A stretch of DNA of 64,000 nt from Oceanobacillus sp. FSL K6-2867 (GCF_037963145.1 NZ_CP150144.1:1426001-1490000), one strand, 5' to 3'. Positions 1 through 8,589 are shown, counted from the first letter of the stretch. Numbers and translations: made by a program. The notes: generated by a model not told the origin, from the sequence alone.

Positions 1-397
1 ACTTCTGATTCATGGTTGTTAATTCATCTACTGCTTTTTTTATTTTAGGTCCTAATTCTTTTATACGACGAGGTACATGAACGCTCCATGTCTTATCACG
101 AATAAATCGTTTAATTTCGCCAATGATTGTCGGAATTGCAAAGGATTCGAATGATTTACCAAACGTTGGATCATATCTTCTGACAGCAGCCAGCAATCCG
201 ATCATCCCTACTTGCACCAAATCTTCATGTATTGCACTATTTTTTGAATACTTCCTGGCAATAGAGCTTACTAAATCCTTATAAGTTAGCACAATTTTTT
301 CTTGAACTTCCTCATCTTTTGGCTCTTTTTGGAGATGCTCAATCCATTGGTATACCTCGTCTCCTCCTCTATTGTGTGGTTGAGACTTGGTCGCCAT
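1..397 (-). CDS. sigB: RNA polymerase sigma factor SigB (N-terminal part, cut by window edge)
   Basis: This is the general-stress sigma factor, which directs core polymerase to sigma-B promoters when released from the anti-sigma factor RsbW. The frame is open from the ATG at 397 to the left edge, giving about 132 residues. It includes the sigma-70 region 2 core (EDLVQVGMIGLLAAVRRYDP) followed by FGKSFESFAIPTIIGEIKRF and VPRRIKELGP, all typical of SigB/SigF-type factors. A strong Shine-Dalgarno (AGGTGG) precedes the ATG. The start lies inside the 3' end of rsbW (29-nt overlap), the same overlap seen in B. subtilis, where it couples sigma and anti-sigma synthesis. The C-terminal half is outside the window. 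Confidence 0.95.
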   Translation of the reverse strand, partial: MATKSQPHNRGGDEVYQWIEHLQKEPKDEEVQEKIVLTYKDLVSSIARKYSKNSAIHEDLVQVGMIGLLAAVRRYDPTFGKSFESFAIPTIIGEIKRFIRDKTWSVHVPRRIKELGPKIKKAVDELTTMNQK

Positions 398-845
398 CAA
401 AATCCACCTCTTTTTCGCTAAGGTACTTTTTCATTAGTACAATGACACCGTAGTTATTGTTGATCTGCACCTCGTCCATTAAAGCCTCAATTAAAAATAA
501 TCCGAATCCTCCTTCTCTAAGGTTCTCAATGGGCTCATCCTGTTCATATGGCCCTATTTCCTCTCTTACCTTCTGCATATTGAAGCTGCTTCCATTGTCA
601 GCTATCATAATTTCCAGACAGTCTTCATAGATTCCAAAACCTATTGTAATCTCGCCCTGACCTGTTTCGTTATATGCATGTGTTACTGAATTCGTTATTG
701 CCTCTGAAACTGCAACTTTTAAATCTTCAATATCCTCATAGGAAAAACCCATTCTATTTGCAATTCCAGACATGGTTAAACGAACAACTCCTACATATTC
801 TGCCTCTGCTGGAATCTTTAACTCAACAAAATCGAAACTTTCCAT
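369..845 (-). CDS. rsbW: Serine-protein kinase / anti-sigma-B factor RsbW
   Basis: RsbW binds and holds SigB, and it is also the kinase that phosphorylates its antagonist RsbV. It has the GHKL ATPase fold, with the N box VSEAITNSVTHAY near residues 48-60, the G1 box IADNG and the glycine-rich EGGFGLFLIEALMDEV. Its length (about 158 aa) matches B. subtilis RsbW (160 aa). The rsbV stop and the rsbW start share bases (GTGATG): either the GTG at 848 or the ATG at 845 could start it, and I use the ATG. The gene is translationally coupled to rsbV upstream and sigB downstream. Confidence 0.95.
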   Translation of the reverse strand: MESFDFVELKIPAEAEYVGVVRLTMSGIANRMGFSYEDIEDLKVAVSEAITNSVTHAYNETGQGEITIGFGIYEDCLEIMIADNGSSFNMQKVREEIGPYEQDEPIENLREGGFGLFLIEALMDEVQINNNYGVIVLMKKYLSEKEVDFDGDQVSTTQ

Positions 846-1177
846 CACTCATTGCCACCTCGAATCGCTGCTCTAATCGTTATAACTTCATCCAATCCTG
901 TAATCTTAAAAATACGAAGTACACGATCCTGAAGATTTAATAATGTTAATGTGCTATTGTTTTCCTTGGTAGATTTTAAAGCACTAACAAATACACCAAG
1001 TCCTGTACTATCCATATACGTAACATTTTCCAAATTAACTTCTACTTTATTATTTTCCTTTTTCGTTAAAGGGAGTAGAGATTCTTTTAATTTTGGAGCT
1101 GTATAAGCATCTATTTCACCCGAGACATTCAGCACTGACTTTTCACTTTCCTCAATTACATCAACTGTTAAATTCAT
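845..1177 (-). CDS. rsbV: Anti-sigma-B factor antagonist RsbV
   Basis: RsbV is a STAS-domain protein. In its unphosphorylated form it binds RsbW and so frees SigB. The 110 residues form one STAS domain with the phospho-acceptor motif YMDSTGLG; Ser57 corresponds to the serine that RsbW phosphorylates and RsbU dephosphorylates. A perfect Shine-Dalgarno (GGGAGGT) precedes the ATG. It is the first gene behind the internal sigma-B promoter, so rsbV, rsbW and sigB form an autoregulated sub-operon. Confidence 0.96.
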   Translation of the reverse strand: MNLTVDVIEESEKSVLNVSGEIDAYTAPKLKESLLPLTKKENNKVEVNLENVTYMDSTGLGVFVSALKSTKENNSTLTLLNLQDRVLRIFKITGLDEVITIRAAIRGGNE

Positions 1178-1264
1178 GGTTTACCTCCCATATATCTATC
1201 CTATGTAATACATTTCATGCCTCTAGCAGATATTGTACTACCTTTTTCCTTCATGACTTTTGTA

Positions 1265-1290
1265 TTACCCGTTATTTTAAAAAGCTAAAC
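1265..1290 (-). promoter_or_regulatory. Sigma-B promoter upstream of rsbV
   Basis: On the minus strand GTTTAG (1285-1290) and GGGTAA (1265-1270) are separated by exactly 14 bases. This is a near-consensus sigma-B promoter (GTTTaa-N13-15-GGGwAw). The -35 element overlaps the rsbU stop codon. Its position matches the autoregulatory promoter of the B. subtilis sigB operon. Confidence 0.85.
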
Positions 1291-2298
1291 CTTTTTTCGT
1301 AGAATAAGTAAAGTAAAATCATCTCGCAATTGAAAATCCTGTAACCGTTCAAAATGTTTATATACATGATCCACCATTTCTTGAGCTGGTAAATATGCAT
1401 ATTTTCTAATGATGCTAAGTACTTCCCGACTTTCAATAAAACGATCTCCATCTCGGCATTCTGTTACACCATCGGTCAATAGAATAATCATATCATTTTT
1501 TTCAATCACTAATTCGTACTCACTGTATTCTGAATCGGGAGATACGCCTAAAACAAGTCCTTTTGCATCTATTTCTTTAAACGTATCATTTTTTGCATTA
1601 TAATAATAGCCCGGCTCATGCCCGGCTGAGGAATAACGAAGCTTTTGTTCTGAAGGCAAGTATTGAGCGTAGCACATCGTAATAAACATGCTTGGGTCAA
1701 CATTTCTTTCCACGACGCGGTTCAAGTTTTTTAAAATCGATTTAGGACTCATGGATTCCTCTGGATAACTATCCATCGCATATTTAATCATGGACATACA
1801 AAGGGCTGCTGGGATGCCTTTCCCAATGACATCCGCAATTGCGATTCCTAATGAACCATCTGTACCTTTTACGAAATGGTGATAATCACCATTCATTTGA
1901 TGGGCCGGAACACTGATTATTCCAATATCCAGTCCCTCAATAGATGGCTTTTTCGTTCCTAAAAGTGTTTCCTGCATACTTGCTGCAACGGAAATTTCTG
2001 ATTCCAGTACATGCTTTTCTTCTCGCAGCATTTGTATTTCCTGCATTGCAAGTCCGTAAGAAATCATTGCTTCCAGCAGAAAATTCATCGAATGTTTATA
2101 ATCCTTATTCACATTTGACGATACTTCTTCCATTGCATTAATATGAAGGTTTACAATCTCTTCTGGTAATATATTTTCTTTAATAAAAGCTTTACTGACC
2201 TTCTCGACTCCATATAAAGCTCTTTCATCTTGTGTATCCATATAGTTTCTTAATAATTCTTTATAGGTTGCAGCATGTAGTTTAATAAGCTCTTCCAT
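1285..2298 (-). CDS. rsbU: PP2C-type phosphatase RsbU
   Basis: RsbU dephosphorylates RsbV-P when activated by RsbT, passing environmental-stress signals to SigB. An N-terminal helical RsbT-binding domain (about residues 1-85) and a short linker precede the PPM/PP2C phosphatase domain, which holds MNGDYHHF, ADVIGKGIPAALCMSM, SAGHEPGYYY and LLTDGVTE, with metal-binding aspartates. The frame is open for 26 residues upstream, but the ATG at 2298 has a clear Shine-Dalgarno (AGGGGG). It gives 337 aa beginning MEELIKLHAATYKELL, like the 335-aa B. subtilis protein, so I use it. The gap to rsbT is about 90 nt. Confidence 0.94.
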   Translation of the reverse strand: MEELIKLHAATYKELLRNYMDTQDERALYGVEKVSKAFIKENILPEEIVNLHINAMEEVSSNVNKDYKHSMNFLLEAMISYGLAMQEIQMLREEKHVLESEISVAASMQETLLGTKKPSIEGLDIGIISVPAHQMNGDYHHFVKGTDGSLGIAIADVIGKGIPAALCMSMIKYAMDSYPEESMSPKSILKNLNRVVERNVDPSMFITMCYAQYLPSEQKLRYSSAGHEPGYYYNAKNDTFKEIDAKGLVLGVSPDSEYSEYELVIEKNDMIILLTDGVTECRDGDRFIESREVLSIIRKYAYLPAQEMVDHVYKHFERLQDFQLRDDFTLLILRKKV

Positions 2299-2389
2299 CT
2301 CTATCCCCCTAAAAGCCATAACAGGATCATTTCTATATTTATAATAAAGGTGCTTATTAGCCAAGCTAACAAACACCGCTTCCTTACTT

Positions 2390-2791
2390 TTAACGAATCC
2401 ATTTTGTCGCTTTTATTTTTGTTCCCTCTCCTAATTCTGAACGAATATCAAATTCATCCATTAGCCGCTTAACACCTGGAAGTCCTGCGCCAAGCCCCCC
2501 GGAAGTTGTAAAACCATCTTGCATAACCTGACCAATATCAGCGATACCAGGGCCTGAGTCAATTGCCATCATGCATAAACCTCGTCGCTCGATTGTGTCG
2601 ATTATTTCAATGCAAATTTGCCCTTGTTCGGCATATAAGTATATATTGCGAGCTAATTCTGATACCGCGGTTGCAATTCTTGCCTGATCAACTGTACCAA
2701 ATCCAAGATTCTTGGCCATTTCACGACCAAGCTGTCTCGCACCAACGATATCCCACTCTTTATGAATGTTAACACAGGACCTTGGTTCCAT
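2390..2791 (-). CDS. rsbT: Switch kinase RsbT
   Basis: RsbT phosphorylates RsbS and RsbR in the stressosome; once released it activates the phosphatase RsbU. The 133-aa protein is a GHKL-fold kinase with the N box AVSELARNIYLYA, the G1 motif IDSGPGI and the glycine-rich GGLGAGLPGVKRLMDEF. It sits 2 nt after rsbS in the usual rsbRST order, so translation is probably coupled. Confidence 0.95.
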   Translation of the reverse strand: MEPRSCVNIHKEWDIVGARQLGREMAKNLGFGTVDQARIATAVSELARNIYLYAEQGQICIEIIDTIERRGLCMMAIDSGPGIADIGQVMQDGFTTSGGLGAGLPGVKRLMDEFDIRSELGEGTKIKATKWIR

Positions 2792-2793
2792 GA

Positions 2794-3150
2794 TTATACC
2801 TCCAGTTCCTGCTGCAGCTTAATGAGTCCCTGTTCAAGATCCAATGCTGTAGGAACATTTTTTAAATGAATACCTAAATCAATTAATGTCATTGCTACAG
2901 CAGGTTGAATACCAGTCAAAACTACTTTTGCCCCCATTAAATCTGACATCGATACTACGTCACCTAGCACTTTTGCAATAAATGAGTCAATGATTTCAAC
3001 AGATGTTAAATCGATAACAACTCCTGATGCACCGCTTTTATGAATTTTATCTAATAAATCCTCTTGAAATTGTATTGCTGTTTGATCATCTATTTCCGTC
3101 TGAATCGAAATTAGTAAATAATTGTGCAGTTTCAGAATAGGAATTCGCAT
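2794..3150 (-). CDS. rsbS: Stressosome scaffold protein RsbS
   Basis: RsbS is a single STAS-domain protein that forms the core of the 1.8-MDa stressosome with RsbR paralogues and sequesters RsbT. Ser56, in the motif [14 protein letters not shown], is the counterpart of B. subtilis Ser59, the residue phosphorylated by RsbT. The length is 118 aa against 121 in B. subtilis. It is spaced 5 nt from rsbR and 2 nt from rsbT. Confidence 0.95.
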   Translation of the reverse strand: MRIPILKLHNYLLISIQTEIDDQTAIQFQEDLLDKIHKSGASGVVIDLTSVEIIDSFIAKVLGDVVSMSDLMGAKVVLTGIQPAVAMTLIDLGIHLKNVPTALDLEQGLIKLQQELEV

Positions 3151-3155
3151 TCATC

Positions 3156-4019
3156 TCACTCTCCTCGTAAAGAATCCATCATTTTCTCAATGTTTTTTTC
3201 TTTTACATTGAGATCGGTCACATGCCTGCCAGTAATCTCTAACGCTGAAGAGAATCCTTTCTTTAAGGAACTTTTCGTTGGAAAATTACTTAAATCGATC
3301 CCTAAGTTTACAATAGTTTGCGCTATTTCTGGACGAATCCCAACAAGTATGCATGTTGATCCAATCAATCTTACTGCTTCAGCAGCTTGTATAATATGAT
3401 GAGCTACCATTGTATCTACAACTGGCACGCCTGTAATATCAATTAAAACAACCTCTGAATTATGCTTAATAGCCCCTTCCAGCAGATTCTCCATTATTAA
3501 TTTTGCACGCTCAGTATCAATTGTGCCAATTAACGGCATAATCGTAATACCTTCCATAACAGGAATCAGCGGAGCAGATAGCTCTTGCAAGGCAACTCGC
3601 TGTAAAGAAACAATATGTTCCCAGCTACCTGAGTATTCATTGACTAATTCACGTATCAATGGTTCCACCCAATCATTAACACTTGTAGATAGGTTCATGA
3701 AAAAGGCAGAATCTACTTTATCCGATTGCGTCAGCAAGTATTCGGTAGACACCCTTCTAAATATTTGCAAACCGTCAGTAATATAGCTTAATGGCCAACC
3801 AAGGTTAATAATTTTTTCAGAGAAATCCTCTACCACTTTCGTAGAGCCTTCGTTTTGAATACTAGTAAAAATAACATTAACAAACTCACGGTTCGTGCTT
3901 TCATATAATTCATCTGATATTGTCGCAGTATAATTGCTGTCTTTCAGTGAATCAATTTCTTCCATCCATTTTTGTACAATTGAATCACTGTTATTAATGA
4001 CTAACTGTTTGAAGTCCAT
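3156..4019 (-). CDS. rsbR: Stressosome sensor protein RsbRA
   Basis: This is the stressosome co-antagonist. A globin-like, non-haem N-terminal sensor domain (about residues 1-135) is followed by a linker helix and a C-terminal STAS domain (about 150-270). Thr169 (GTIDTERA) and Thr203 (GVPVVDTMVAHH) match the two threonines, 171 and 205 in B. subtilis, that RsbT phosphorylates. It is 287 aa, slightly longer than RsbRA (274 aa), because of a C-terminal charged tail. No other RsbR paralogue lies in the window. Confidence 0.93.
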   Translation of the reverse strand: MDFKQLVINNSDSIVQKWMEEIDSLKDSNYTATISDELYESTNREFVNVIFTSIQNEGSTKVVEDFSEKIINLGWPLSYITDGLQIFRRVSTEYLLTQSDKVDSAFFMNLSTSVNDWVEPLIRELVNEYSGSWEHIVSLQRVALQELSAPLIPVMEGITIMPLIGTIDTERAKLIMENLLEGAIKHNSEVVLIDITGVPVVDTMVAHHIIQAAEAVRLIGSTCILVGIRPEIAQTIVNLGIDLSNFPTKSSLKKGFSSALEITGRHVTDLNVKEKNIEKMMDSLRGE

Positions 4020-4071
4020 TCTCTTCCCCCCACAATTGGCTGATATATGTTACGAATATTGTTACATGTTA

Positions 4072-4077
4072 ATTATA
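4072..4077 (-). promoter_or_regulatory. Possible -10 element for rsbR
   Basis: TATAAT on the minus strand lies about 50 nt before the rsbR start, in the gap after the endoA terminator. No good -35 was found at 16-18 nt. A vegetative promoter for rsbRST is expected here because a terminator separates this operon from endoA. Confidence 0.35.
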
Positions 4078-4266
4078 ATTGTGCAAATACAAACAGAACG
4101 AATATATCTATAAACTATCAACTATTGTAACATACAAATAATCCGCCAAAAAGTTTTTCACGGATGCCTTTGCCCTCACCTATCACGCTTTCCAATGTTT
4201 TGGTTTAAAATACCTATAATATTTTAGTAACAAATCCCCATTTAACAGACCAGCTTCTGGAAACAC

Positions 4267-4297
4267 AAAAAATACCCTTTCTCACGTCGAGAAGGGC
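4267..4297 (-). terminator. Terminator after endoA
   Basis: Minus-strand hairpin of CCCTTCTC and GAGAAAGGG (one bulged base) followed by TATTTTTT, directly after the endoA stop. It separates the toxin-antitoxin pair from the rsb operon, though readthrough is possible. Confidence 0.75.
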
Positions 4298-4301
4298 ATC
4301 A

Positions 4302-4664
4302 CTAGTTATTACTATAAATGTCTTTCAGTCCAAGACTAATTTCTAAAGCTTGGTTTATTTTGGTCATCATCTCATTATCCAATTTTGTTATTTTATCCGT
4401 TAAGCGCTGCTTATCCAATGTTCTGATCTGTTCTAGGAGTATCACCGAGTTGCGGTCAAATCCATACCGCTTTGCATCGATTTCTACATGCGTAGGCAAC
4501 TTCGCCTTTTGAATTTGTGCAGTAATTGCTGCGACAATCACCGTAGGACTGAAACGGTTTCCAATATCATTTTGAAGGATCAATACAGGGCGCACACCTC
4601 CCTGTTCTGATCCTACTACAGGGGATAAGTCAGCGAAATATACCTCGCCTCTTTGAACGATCAA
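4302..4664 (-). CDS. ndoA: mRNA interferase EndoA (MazF/PemK family toxin)
   Basis: This is the ribosome-independent endoribonuclease toxin, called MazF-bs or NdoA in B. subtilis, which cleaves mRNA at UACAU. The near-invariant Bacillus sequence is present: [33 protein letters not shown] and [17 protein letters not shown]. It is 120 aa, 4 residues longer than in B. subtilis because of a different C-terminal tail. It lies 4 nt after the antitoxin gene, and its place just upstream of rsbR is conserved across bacilli, so it is core chromosomal content and not a mobile addiction module. Confidence 0.96.
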   Translation of the reverse strand: MIVQRGEVYFADLSPVVGSEQGGVRPVLILQNDIGNRFSPTVIVAAITAQIQKAKLPTHVEIDAKRYGFDRNSVILLEQIRTLDKQRLTDKITKLDNEMMTKINQALEISLGLKDIYSNN

Positions 4665-4668
4665 ATTA

Positions 4669-4953
4669 TTACACCCCGATCACAGAGCGTTCAAGGGTGT
4701 TTTCAGCCTCCTCTTCGGCTTGAAAGGCTTCTGAAGCTATTGTTAAATTAATTCGACCCATTTCTTCATATCCACGTTGCATGTTTTCGTGAAATCGCTG
4801 AATATGCTCCTCTTTCTTGTGGTTTAGATAATTTTGCGTTGCTTTACATATAAAATCGCTTAAATCGCTATTTTCATATTTCATTAATCCATCCACCTCA
4901 TTCAATAGGTTCTTTGGTAACTTAACTAATATCTCCTGCAAGCTTTCCGACAA
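4669..4953 (-). CDS. ndoAI: Antitoxin EndoAI
   Basis: This is the ribbon-helix-helix antitoxin that binds and neutralises EndoA. The N-terminal part ([16 protein letters not shown]) is the DNA-binding/dimerisation fold. The C-terminal part ([17 protein letters not shown]) matches the toxin-binding segment of B. subtilis EndoAI. An upstream in-frame ATG at 4959 is only 3 nt from the GGAGG, so the TTG at 4953 (8-nt spacing) is the likelier start. It gives a product beginning MSES, as in B. subtilis. The divergence from B. subtilis is larger here than in the toxin. Confidence 0.9.
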   Translation of the reverse strand: MSESLQEILVKLPKNLLNEVDGLMKYENSDLSDFICKATQNYLNHKKEEHIQRFHENMQRGYEEMGRINLTIASEAFQAEEEAENTLERSVIGV

Positions 4954-5001
4954 AACCATACACCTCCGACAACTGATAAACGATCGATAAAATTCTATTT
5001 A

Positions 5002-5030
5002 ATAATAGCATTGAATTTGGCTGATTGCAA
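5002..5030 (-). promoter_or_regulatory. Sigma-A promoter for endoAI-endoA
   Basis: On the minus strand TTGCAA (5025-5030) and TATTAT (5002-5007) are 17 nt apart with an extended TGC before the -10. It lies about 40 nt before the antitoxin start, so the toxin-antitoxin pair can be transcribed independently of ydcC. Confidence 0.75.
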
Positions 5031-5224
5031 AGGGTTCTGGAGATTTTCTAAAAAAAAGCCGTATATTTGTCGTTTAATATCTGTTTAGCCGGGAATATGA
5101 TAATGTTGTTTCACCTTGATACGTTAACCGCTTCAGGCACACTTCTAATATATATGCGACTGATCGTACAACATGCCTGCAATTTTTGGCTATCTGTTGT
5201 AGAGCCGATCAGGAATAAAGAAAC

Positions 5225-5258
5225 AAAAAAGCAGACCCCCCTCTCTTCTGAGCCTGCC
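5225..5258 (-). terminator. Terminator after ydcC
   Basis: Minus strand GCAGGCTC and GGGTCTGC form an 8-bp stem (with G-U pairs) followed by TTTTTT, just after the ydcC stop. The roughly 190 nt from here to the endoAI promoter hold no recognisable gene; this is where alr lies in B. subtilis. Confidence 0.75.
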
Positions 5259-5275
5259 AAATGACTGTCATGCTG

Positions 5276-6310
5276 TTATTTTGCCTCTTGCCCCTGAACA
5301 GATTGAGCTACTTGAATCATTTCCTCTTGTGTTAATTCATCACTGGCCAATTTAAATTCAACACCATTATAACTCCACTCAATAGTATTTGAAGAGAGGG
5401 CAGCAATCGTATGACCTAAGTTCACAATTTCTCCCTGTACCTCTTGTGGGGTTGATAAAGCAGGAGCTGTATTATTTCGCTCCTCCACTAAGGTAAAGTT
5501 TTTTTCTCCGTCATAGGTCAAAATGACTCTTTTTCCATTATCCAATGTAACTTCCTTTTTTTCCAAAACATCTGAACCAGCTGTAAATAAAGGGTAGTAT
5601 ACAGCTAACTCATCTGTTTCGGCATCTTCCCCTTCGACTTCTGCTGATGTAGCAGCATCTGCATCCTTGCTAGCCATGTTTTTTTCCATTGAAAAATCGT
5701 CATCTTCAAATGCAGGGTCCATATCAAAGTTCGAAAAGCTCACCTCAACCAGAGCGTTGTTATCTTTGTCTAAAACCCTGACCATCGTAGGAACATAGGA
5801 TTTTTTATCAAAATATATTTCTTGGAAAGGTAAGTTACTATTGCTTTGATAGTTTGTTTTTGTGCGGAAAACATAATGAGTATCCGTTGACTCAAACGCT
5901 GCTTCAGGATCTTTTATTACATCATTTACAAGCGATTGATAAAGATACGGTTGACTGCTGCTTTCTGGCCATTCTGTTTGGAATTTAAAGCTTTTATCAA
6001 GTGCCGGTGTCAATACAAATACTCCATCATCATTTTTAAGGATAATTTGGCTCTCATTTCGTTCTCCATTGTTTTCCAAAGCTACTCGGTAATAATCATC
6101 TTTTTTATGCCATACGTCTATATTAAATTTCTGCTCTTCTTGTCCAGTATTCATCGACATTTCTGCTACTGCTTTATATCCTGACATATCCTCTACATTC
6201 TTTTGCAACTGTCCAACAACATCTTCTTGCGATTTCTCTCCACAAGCAGCTAATACAATTATTAATAAGGCTAAAACCAAAGCCATTCGATACTTAAATA
6301 TCTTTTTCAT
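5276..6310 (-). CDS. ydcC: Outer-membrane-lipoprotein-carrier-like lipoprotein YdcC
   Basis: This predicted membrane-anchored lipoprotein has a LolA/LppX-like fold (DUF4367/DUF2092-type) and unknown substrate; Bacillus YdcC has been linked to sporulation. A signal peptide ends in the lipobox VLAAC (about residues 19-23). The mature part starts with a QLQKNVEDMSGYKA segment typical of the family. An acidic insertion (SAEVEGEDAETDE) splits the beta domain from the C-terminal domain. The first ATG (6316) sits only 2 nt from the Shine-Dalgarno, so I use the ATG at 6310 (8 nt from GGGAG). Confidence 0.85.
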   Translation of the reverse strand: MKKIFKYRMALVLALLIIVLAACGEKSQEDVVGQLQKNVEDMSGYKAVAEMSMNTGQEEQKFNIDVWHKKDDYYRVALENNGERNESQIILKNDDGVFVLTPALDKSFKFQTEWPESSSQPYLYQSLVNDVIKDPEAAFESTDTHYVFRTKTNYQSNSNLPFQEIYFDKKSYVPTMVRVLDKDNNALVEVSFSNFDMDPAFEDDDFSMEKNMASKDADAATSAEVEGEDAETDELAVYYPLFTAGSDVLEKKEVTLDNGKRVILTYDGEKNFTLVEERNNTAPALSTPQEVQGEIVNLGHTIAALSSNTIEWSYNGVEFKLASDELTQEEMIQVAQSVQGQEAK

Positions 6311-6350
6311 GAACATATCTCCCTTGTCTCAATTAACAAAGGGAACAACG

Positions 6351-7880
6351 TCACGCACGATTACAAGGAAATGTACGATATACATTCGAAATGCCATCAA
6401 TAACATCTGTTGCCATTAAATCATAGTACGTTTGGTTCACTTCCACTTGAATATCTGCAGCCTTTCCATGAATAAAACAGGCATTGCATAATGCTTCAAA
6501 CAGTTCCTGATCCTGCATAATCATGGCAAGTGCGATTCCAGTTAACACATCACCAGTCCCTCCTTTTGCAAGTCCCGGGTTACCACTAGATTCCACAGCC
6601 TGTCTGCCTTTTGGCGATGTAATAATGGTATGCTTTCCTTTCAAAATAATATAAACGCCGTAGTCTTTTGCAAACTTACGCGTATAATGAAAAGGTGCTG
6701 ATAAAAGATCAGAAATGGACAAATCCAAGAGCATTGCCATTTCTCCAGGATGCGGTGTTATAATTACTGGCTCGCTTCGCTGCTTCAATATCGAAAGCTT
6801 GGATTTTAGATGATAAATTCCATCTGCATCAATAACAAGTGGGCAGGATGCATTATACAGAAGCTCTGAAACTACATTCCCGGTATCCTCATTTCTCCCT
6901 AATCCAATCCCTACTGCAATTGCTTCATAGCTGCTCAATGGTAATACAGTACCGCTTGAAATATAGCCATCCTTCTCTGGCAGTCTTATATACGTAGCTT
7001 CCGGGCATGATGCAGCAATCATGGAAATGACTTTTTCTATTGTTCCAGCCGTTACCAGACCAGCACCAGTTTTTAAAGCGGCCTTTGCAGACATCGCAAG
7101 TGAACCTGGCATTTCTAAACAGCCTCCAATAATCAATCCTTTACCATGAGTTCCTTTATGTGCATGTACACTACGGGAAGGGATTGTTTTTCGGAAATCT
7201 GCCGCTGCCCATTGTCTCTTTGCAGAATTATTTTGTAAAACGAGATTTGGGATACCAATCGGTACAATTTCCCACTGCCCATAATGTTCTGCAGTTTCTA
7301 CCAGGAAGGTGCTTTCTTTCGCTGCACCGATTACAAATGTATAATCCGCATAAATGGAAGTATATTCTGCCATCCCTTCATCAGCTGGTAAGCCAGATGG
7401 AATGTCAACTGATATAACACAAGCTTTTGATTGATTGATAATACGAACAATCTCTTGGATTGGCTTCCTCAACATTCCTTTAACTCCAATACCAATAATT
7501 GCATCAATCACAAAATGCACGCGTTCCACCATTTCCCATATCGAATCGGGGTCTGTGAGATAGCTGACCTCTCCCCCGCATTGGATAAATATATGCTTAT
7601 GAAAGAGCGCATCCCCAGTAATTTTTTCATCTGGAACGACTTGCACAACTTGAACAAGATAACCTTTATCAAGCAATACCCTCGCAATAACAAAGCCATC
7701 TCCGCCATTATTACCTGCACCAATAAAAACACAAACAGGCTCCGTTTCTCTTATCAGCTTTATAATCTTTTCACTTAATGCTCTGCCTGCATTCTCCATT
7801 AGCAATTTTCCTTCAAGTCCAATTCCGTTTATCGTGTAATCGTCAATATCGTACATTTCCTTTGCGGTGACAATATACAA
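6351..7880 (-). CDS. nnrD: Bifunctional NAD(P)H-hydrate epimerase / ADP-dependent dehydratase
   Basis: This enzyme repairs damaged NAD(P)H hydrates. The N-terminal YjeF_N domain (about residues 1-215, NNGGDG at 57-62) epimerises the R and S forms. The C-terminal ribokinase-like domain (about 230-505, TPHPGEMAML and KGGTGDVLTG with the catalytic Asp near 444) dehydrates the S form using ADP. The start is a TTG at 7880 behind AGGAGGG. The single-gene fusion is common in Firmicutes. It lies between acpS and ydcC on the same strand. Confidence 0.93.
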   Translation of the reverse strand: MYIVTAKEMYDIDDYTINGIGLEGKLLMENAGRALSEKIIKLIRETEPVCVFIGAGNNGGDGFVIARVLLDKGYLVQVVQVVPDEKITGDALFHKHIFIQCGGEVSYLTDPDSIWEMVERVHFVIDAIIGIGVKGMLRKPIQEIVRIINQSKACVISVDIPSGLPADEGMAEYTSIYADYTFVIGAAKESTFLVETAEHYGQWEIVPIGIPNLVLQNNSAKRQWAAADFRKTIPSRSVHAHKGTHGKGLIIGGCLEMPGSLAMSAKAALKTGAGLVTAGTIEKVISMIAASCPEATYIRLPEKDGYISSGTVLPLSSYEAIAVGIGLGRNEDTGNVVSELLYNASCPLVIDADGIYHLKSKLSILKQRSEPVIITPHPGEMAMLLDLSISDLLSAPFHYTRKFAKDYGVYIILKGKHTIITSPKGRQAVESSGNPGLAKGGTGDVLTGIALAMIMQDQELFEALCNACFIHGKAADIQVEVNQTYYDLMATDVIDGISNVYRTFPCNRA

Positions 7881-7947
7881 TTCGTTCCCTCCTACCCGCA
7901 GTAAAATATATGAGACAACCCTGCTAATTATGCAATGTATCCGAAGT

Positions 7948-8307
7948 TCATTTCTCTTCCAGTACTACTTGAGCTGCGGCATAATCCCTGCTATGCGTGA
8001 TTGTAAGAAATATTGTTAGATGATCGTAACCCTTCACAACAATAAATGGAGCACCATAATCATCGGCCCTTACATCTATATCCTGAAAGCTTAATTGTCC
8101 AATTCCGGTCCCAACTGCTTTAGCAAAAGCTTCCTTTGCAGCAAACCTCCCTGCGATGTATTCCAGTTTCCGCTTTGAAGATGTAAGTAATAAATATGTC
8201 TGTTTTTCTTTTTCCGTTAATATTCGGTCGATAAACCTCTTGTTTCTATCTATACTCGCTTGAATCCTATCCAATTCAATTAAATCCATTCCGATTCCTT
8301 TTATCAT
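7948..8307 (-). CDS. acpS: Holo-[acyl-carrier-protein] synthase AcpS
   Basis: AcpS transfers 4'-phosphopantetheine from CoA to apo-ACP for fatty acid synthesis. It is a 119-aa enzyme starting MIKGIGMDLIELDRI, with the family motifs GMDLIELDR, RFAAKEAFAKAVGTG and LTITHSRDYAAA (Mg/CoA binding). The frame extends six codons upstream, but the ATG at 8307 fits the family start and has an AAGGG upstream. It heads the acpS-nnr-ydcC run, the usual Bacillus arrangement, and is divergent from the rhomboid gene. Confidence 0.94.
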   Translation of the reverse strand: MIKGIGMDLIELDRIQASIDRNKRFIDRILTEKEKQTYLLLTSSKRKLEYIAGRFAAKEAFAKAVGTGIGQLSFQDIDVRADDYGAPFIVVKGYDHLTIFLTITHSRDYAAAQVVLEEK

Positions 8308-8480
8308 TTCAATCGTACCCTTCATTCATTTATATCCACAGCTTTTTCACATGTTAGATTGGTCATATTAGCTGAATTTCAGTATTATAGTTATAGTAAC
8401 GTACTTAATCAACTTTCGCATTAATAAGACTGGTCAATGCAATTAGACTGGTATTGACTTTCTAACTATTATTAACATAA

Positions 8481-8508
8481 TTGTTTGAGACAGAATGATT
8501 GCTATAAT
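8481..8508 (+). promoter_or_regulatory. Predicted sigma-A promoter of the rhomboid gene
   Basis: TTGTTT (8481-8486) and TATAAT (8503-8508) are 16 nt apart, with an extended TGC before the -10. It lies about 270 nt before the rhomboid start, so a long leader containing the repeat at 8590-8736 would be transcribed. Confidence 0.55.
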
Positions 8509-8589
8509 TAATCCAGTTTAGGGAAGAGCGGTGACTTCTCGAAAATAAAAGTCAATTTTCTTCGTTCGATAAGAAAGCCTTAAGAAACA

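Noticed and set aside
4302..4953. EndoAI-EndoA as a horizontally acquired toxin-antitoxin module
   Set aside because: The position before rsbR is conserved in Bacillus, and both sequences follow the chromosomal B. subtilis pair. No mobile-element signs are present.
5067..5264. A plus-strand frame in the ydcC-endoAI gap as a remnant of alr
   Set aside because: It is on the wrong strand and runs through the ydcC terminator. No alanine racemase motif appears in any frame.
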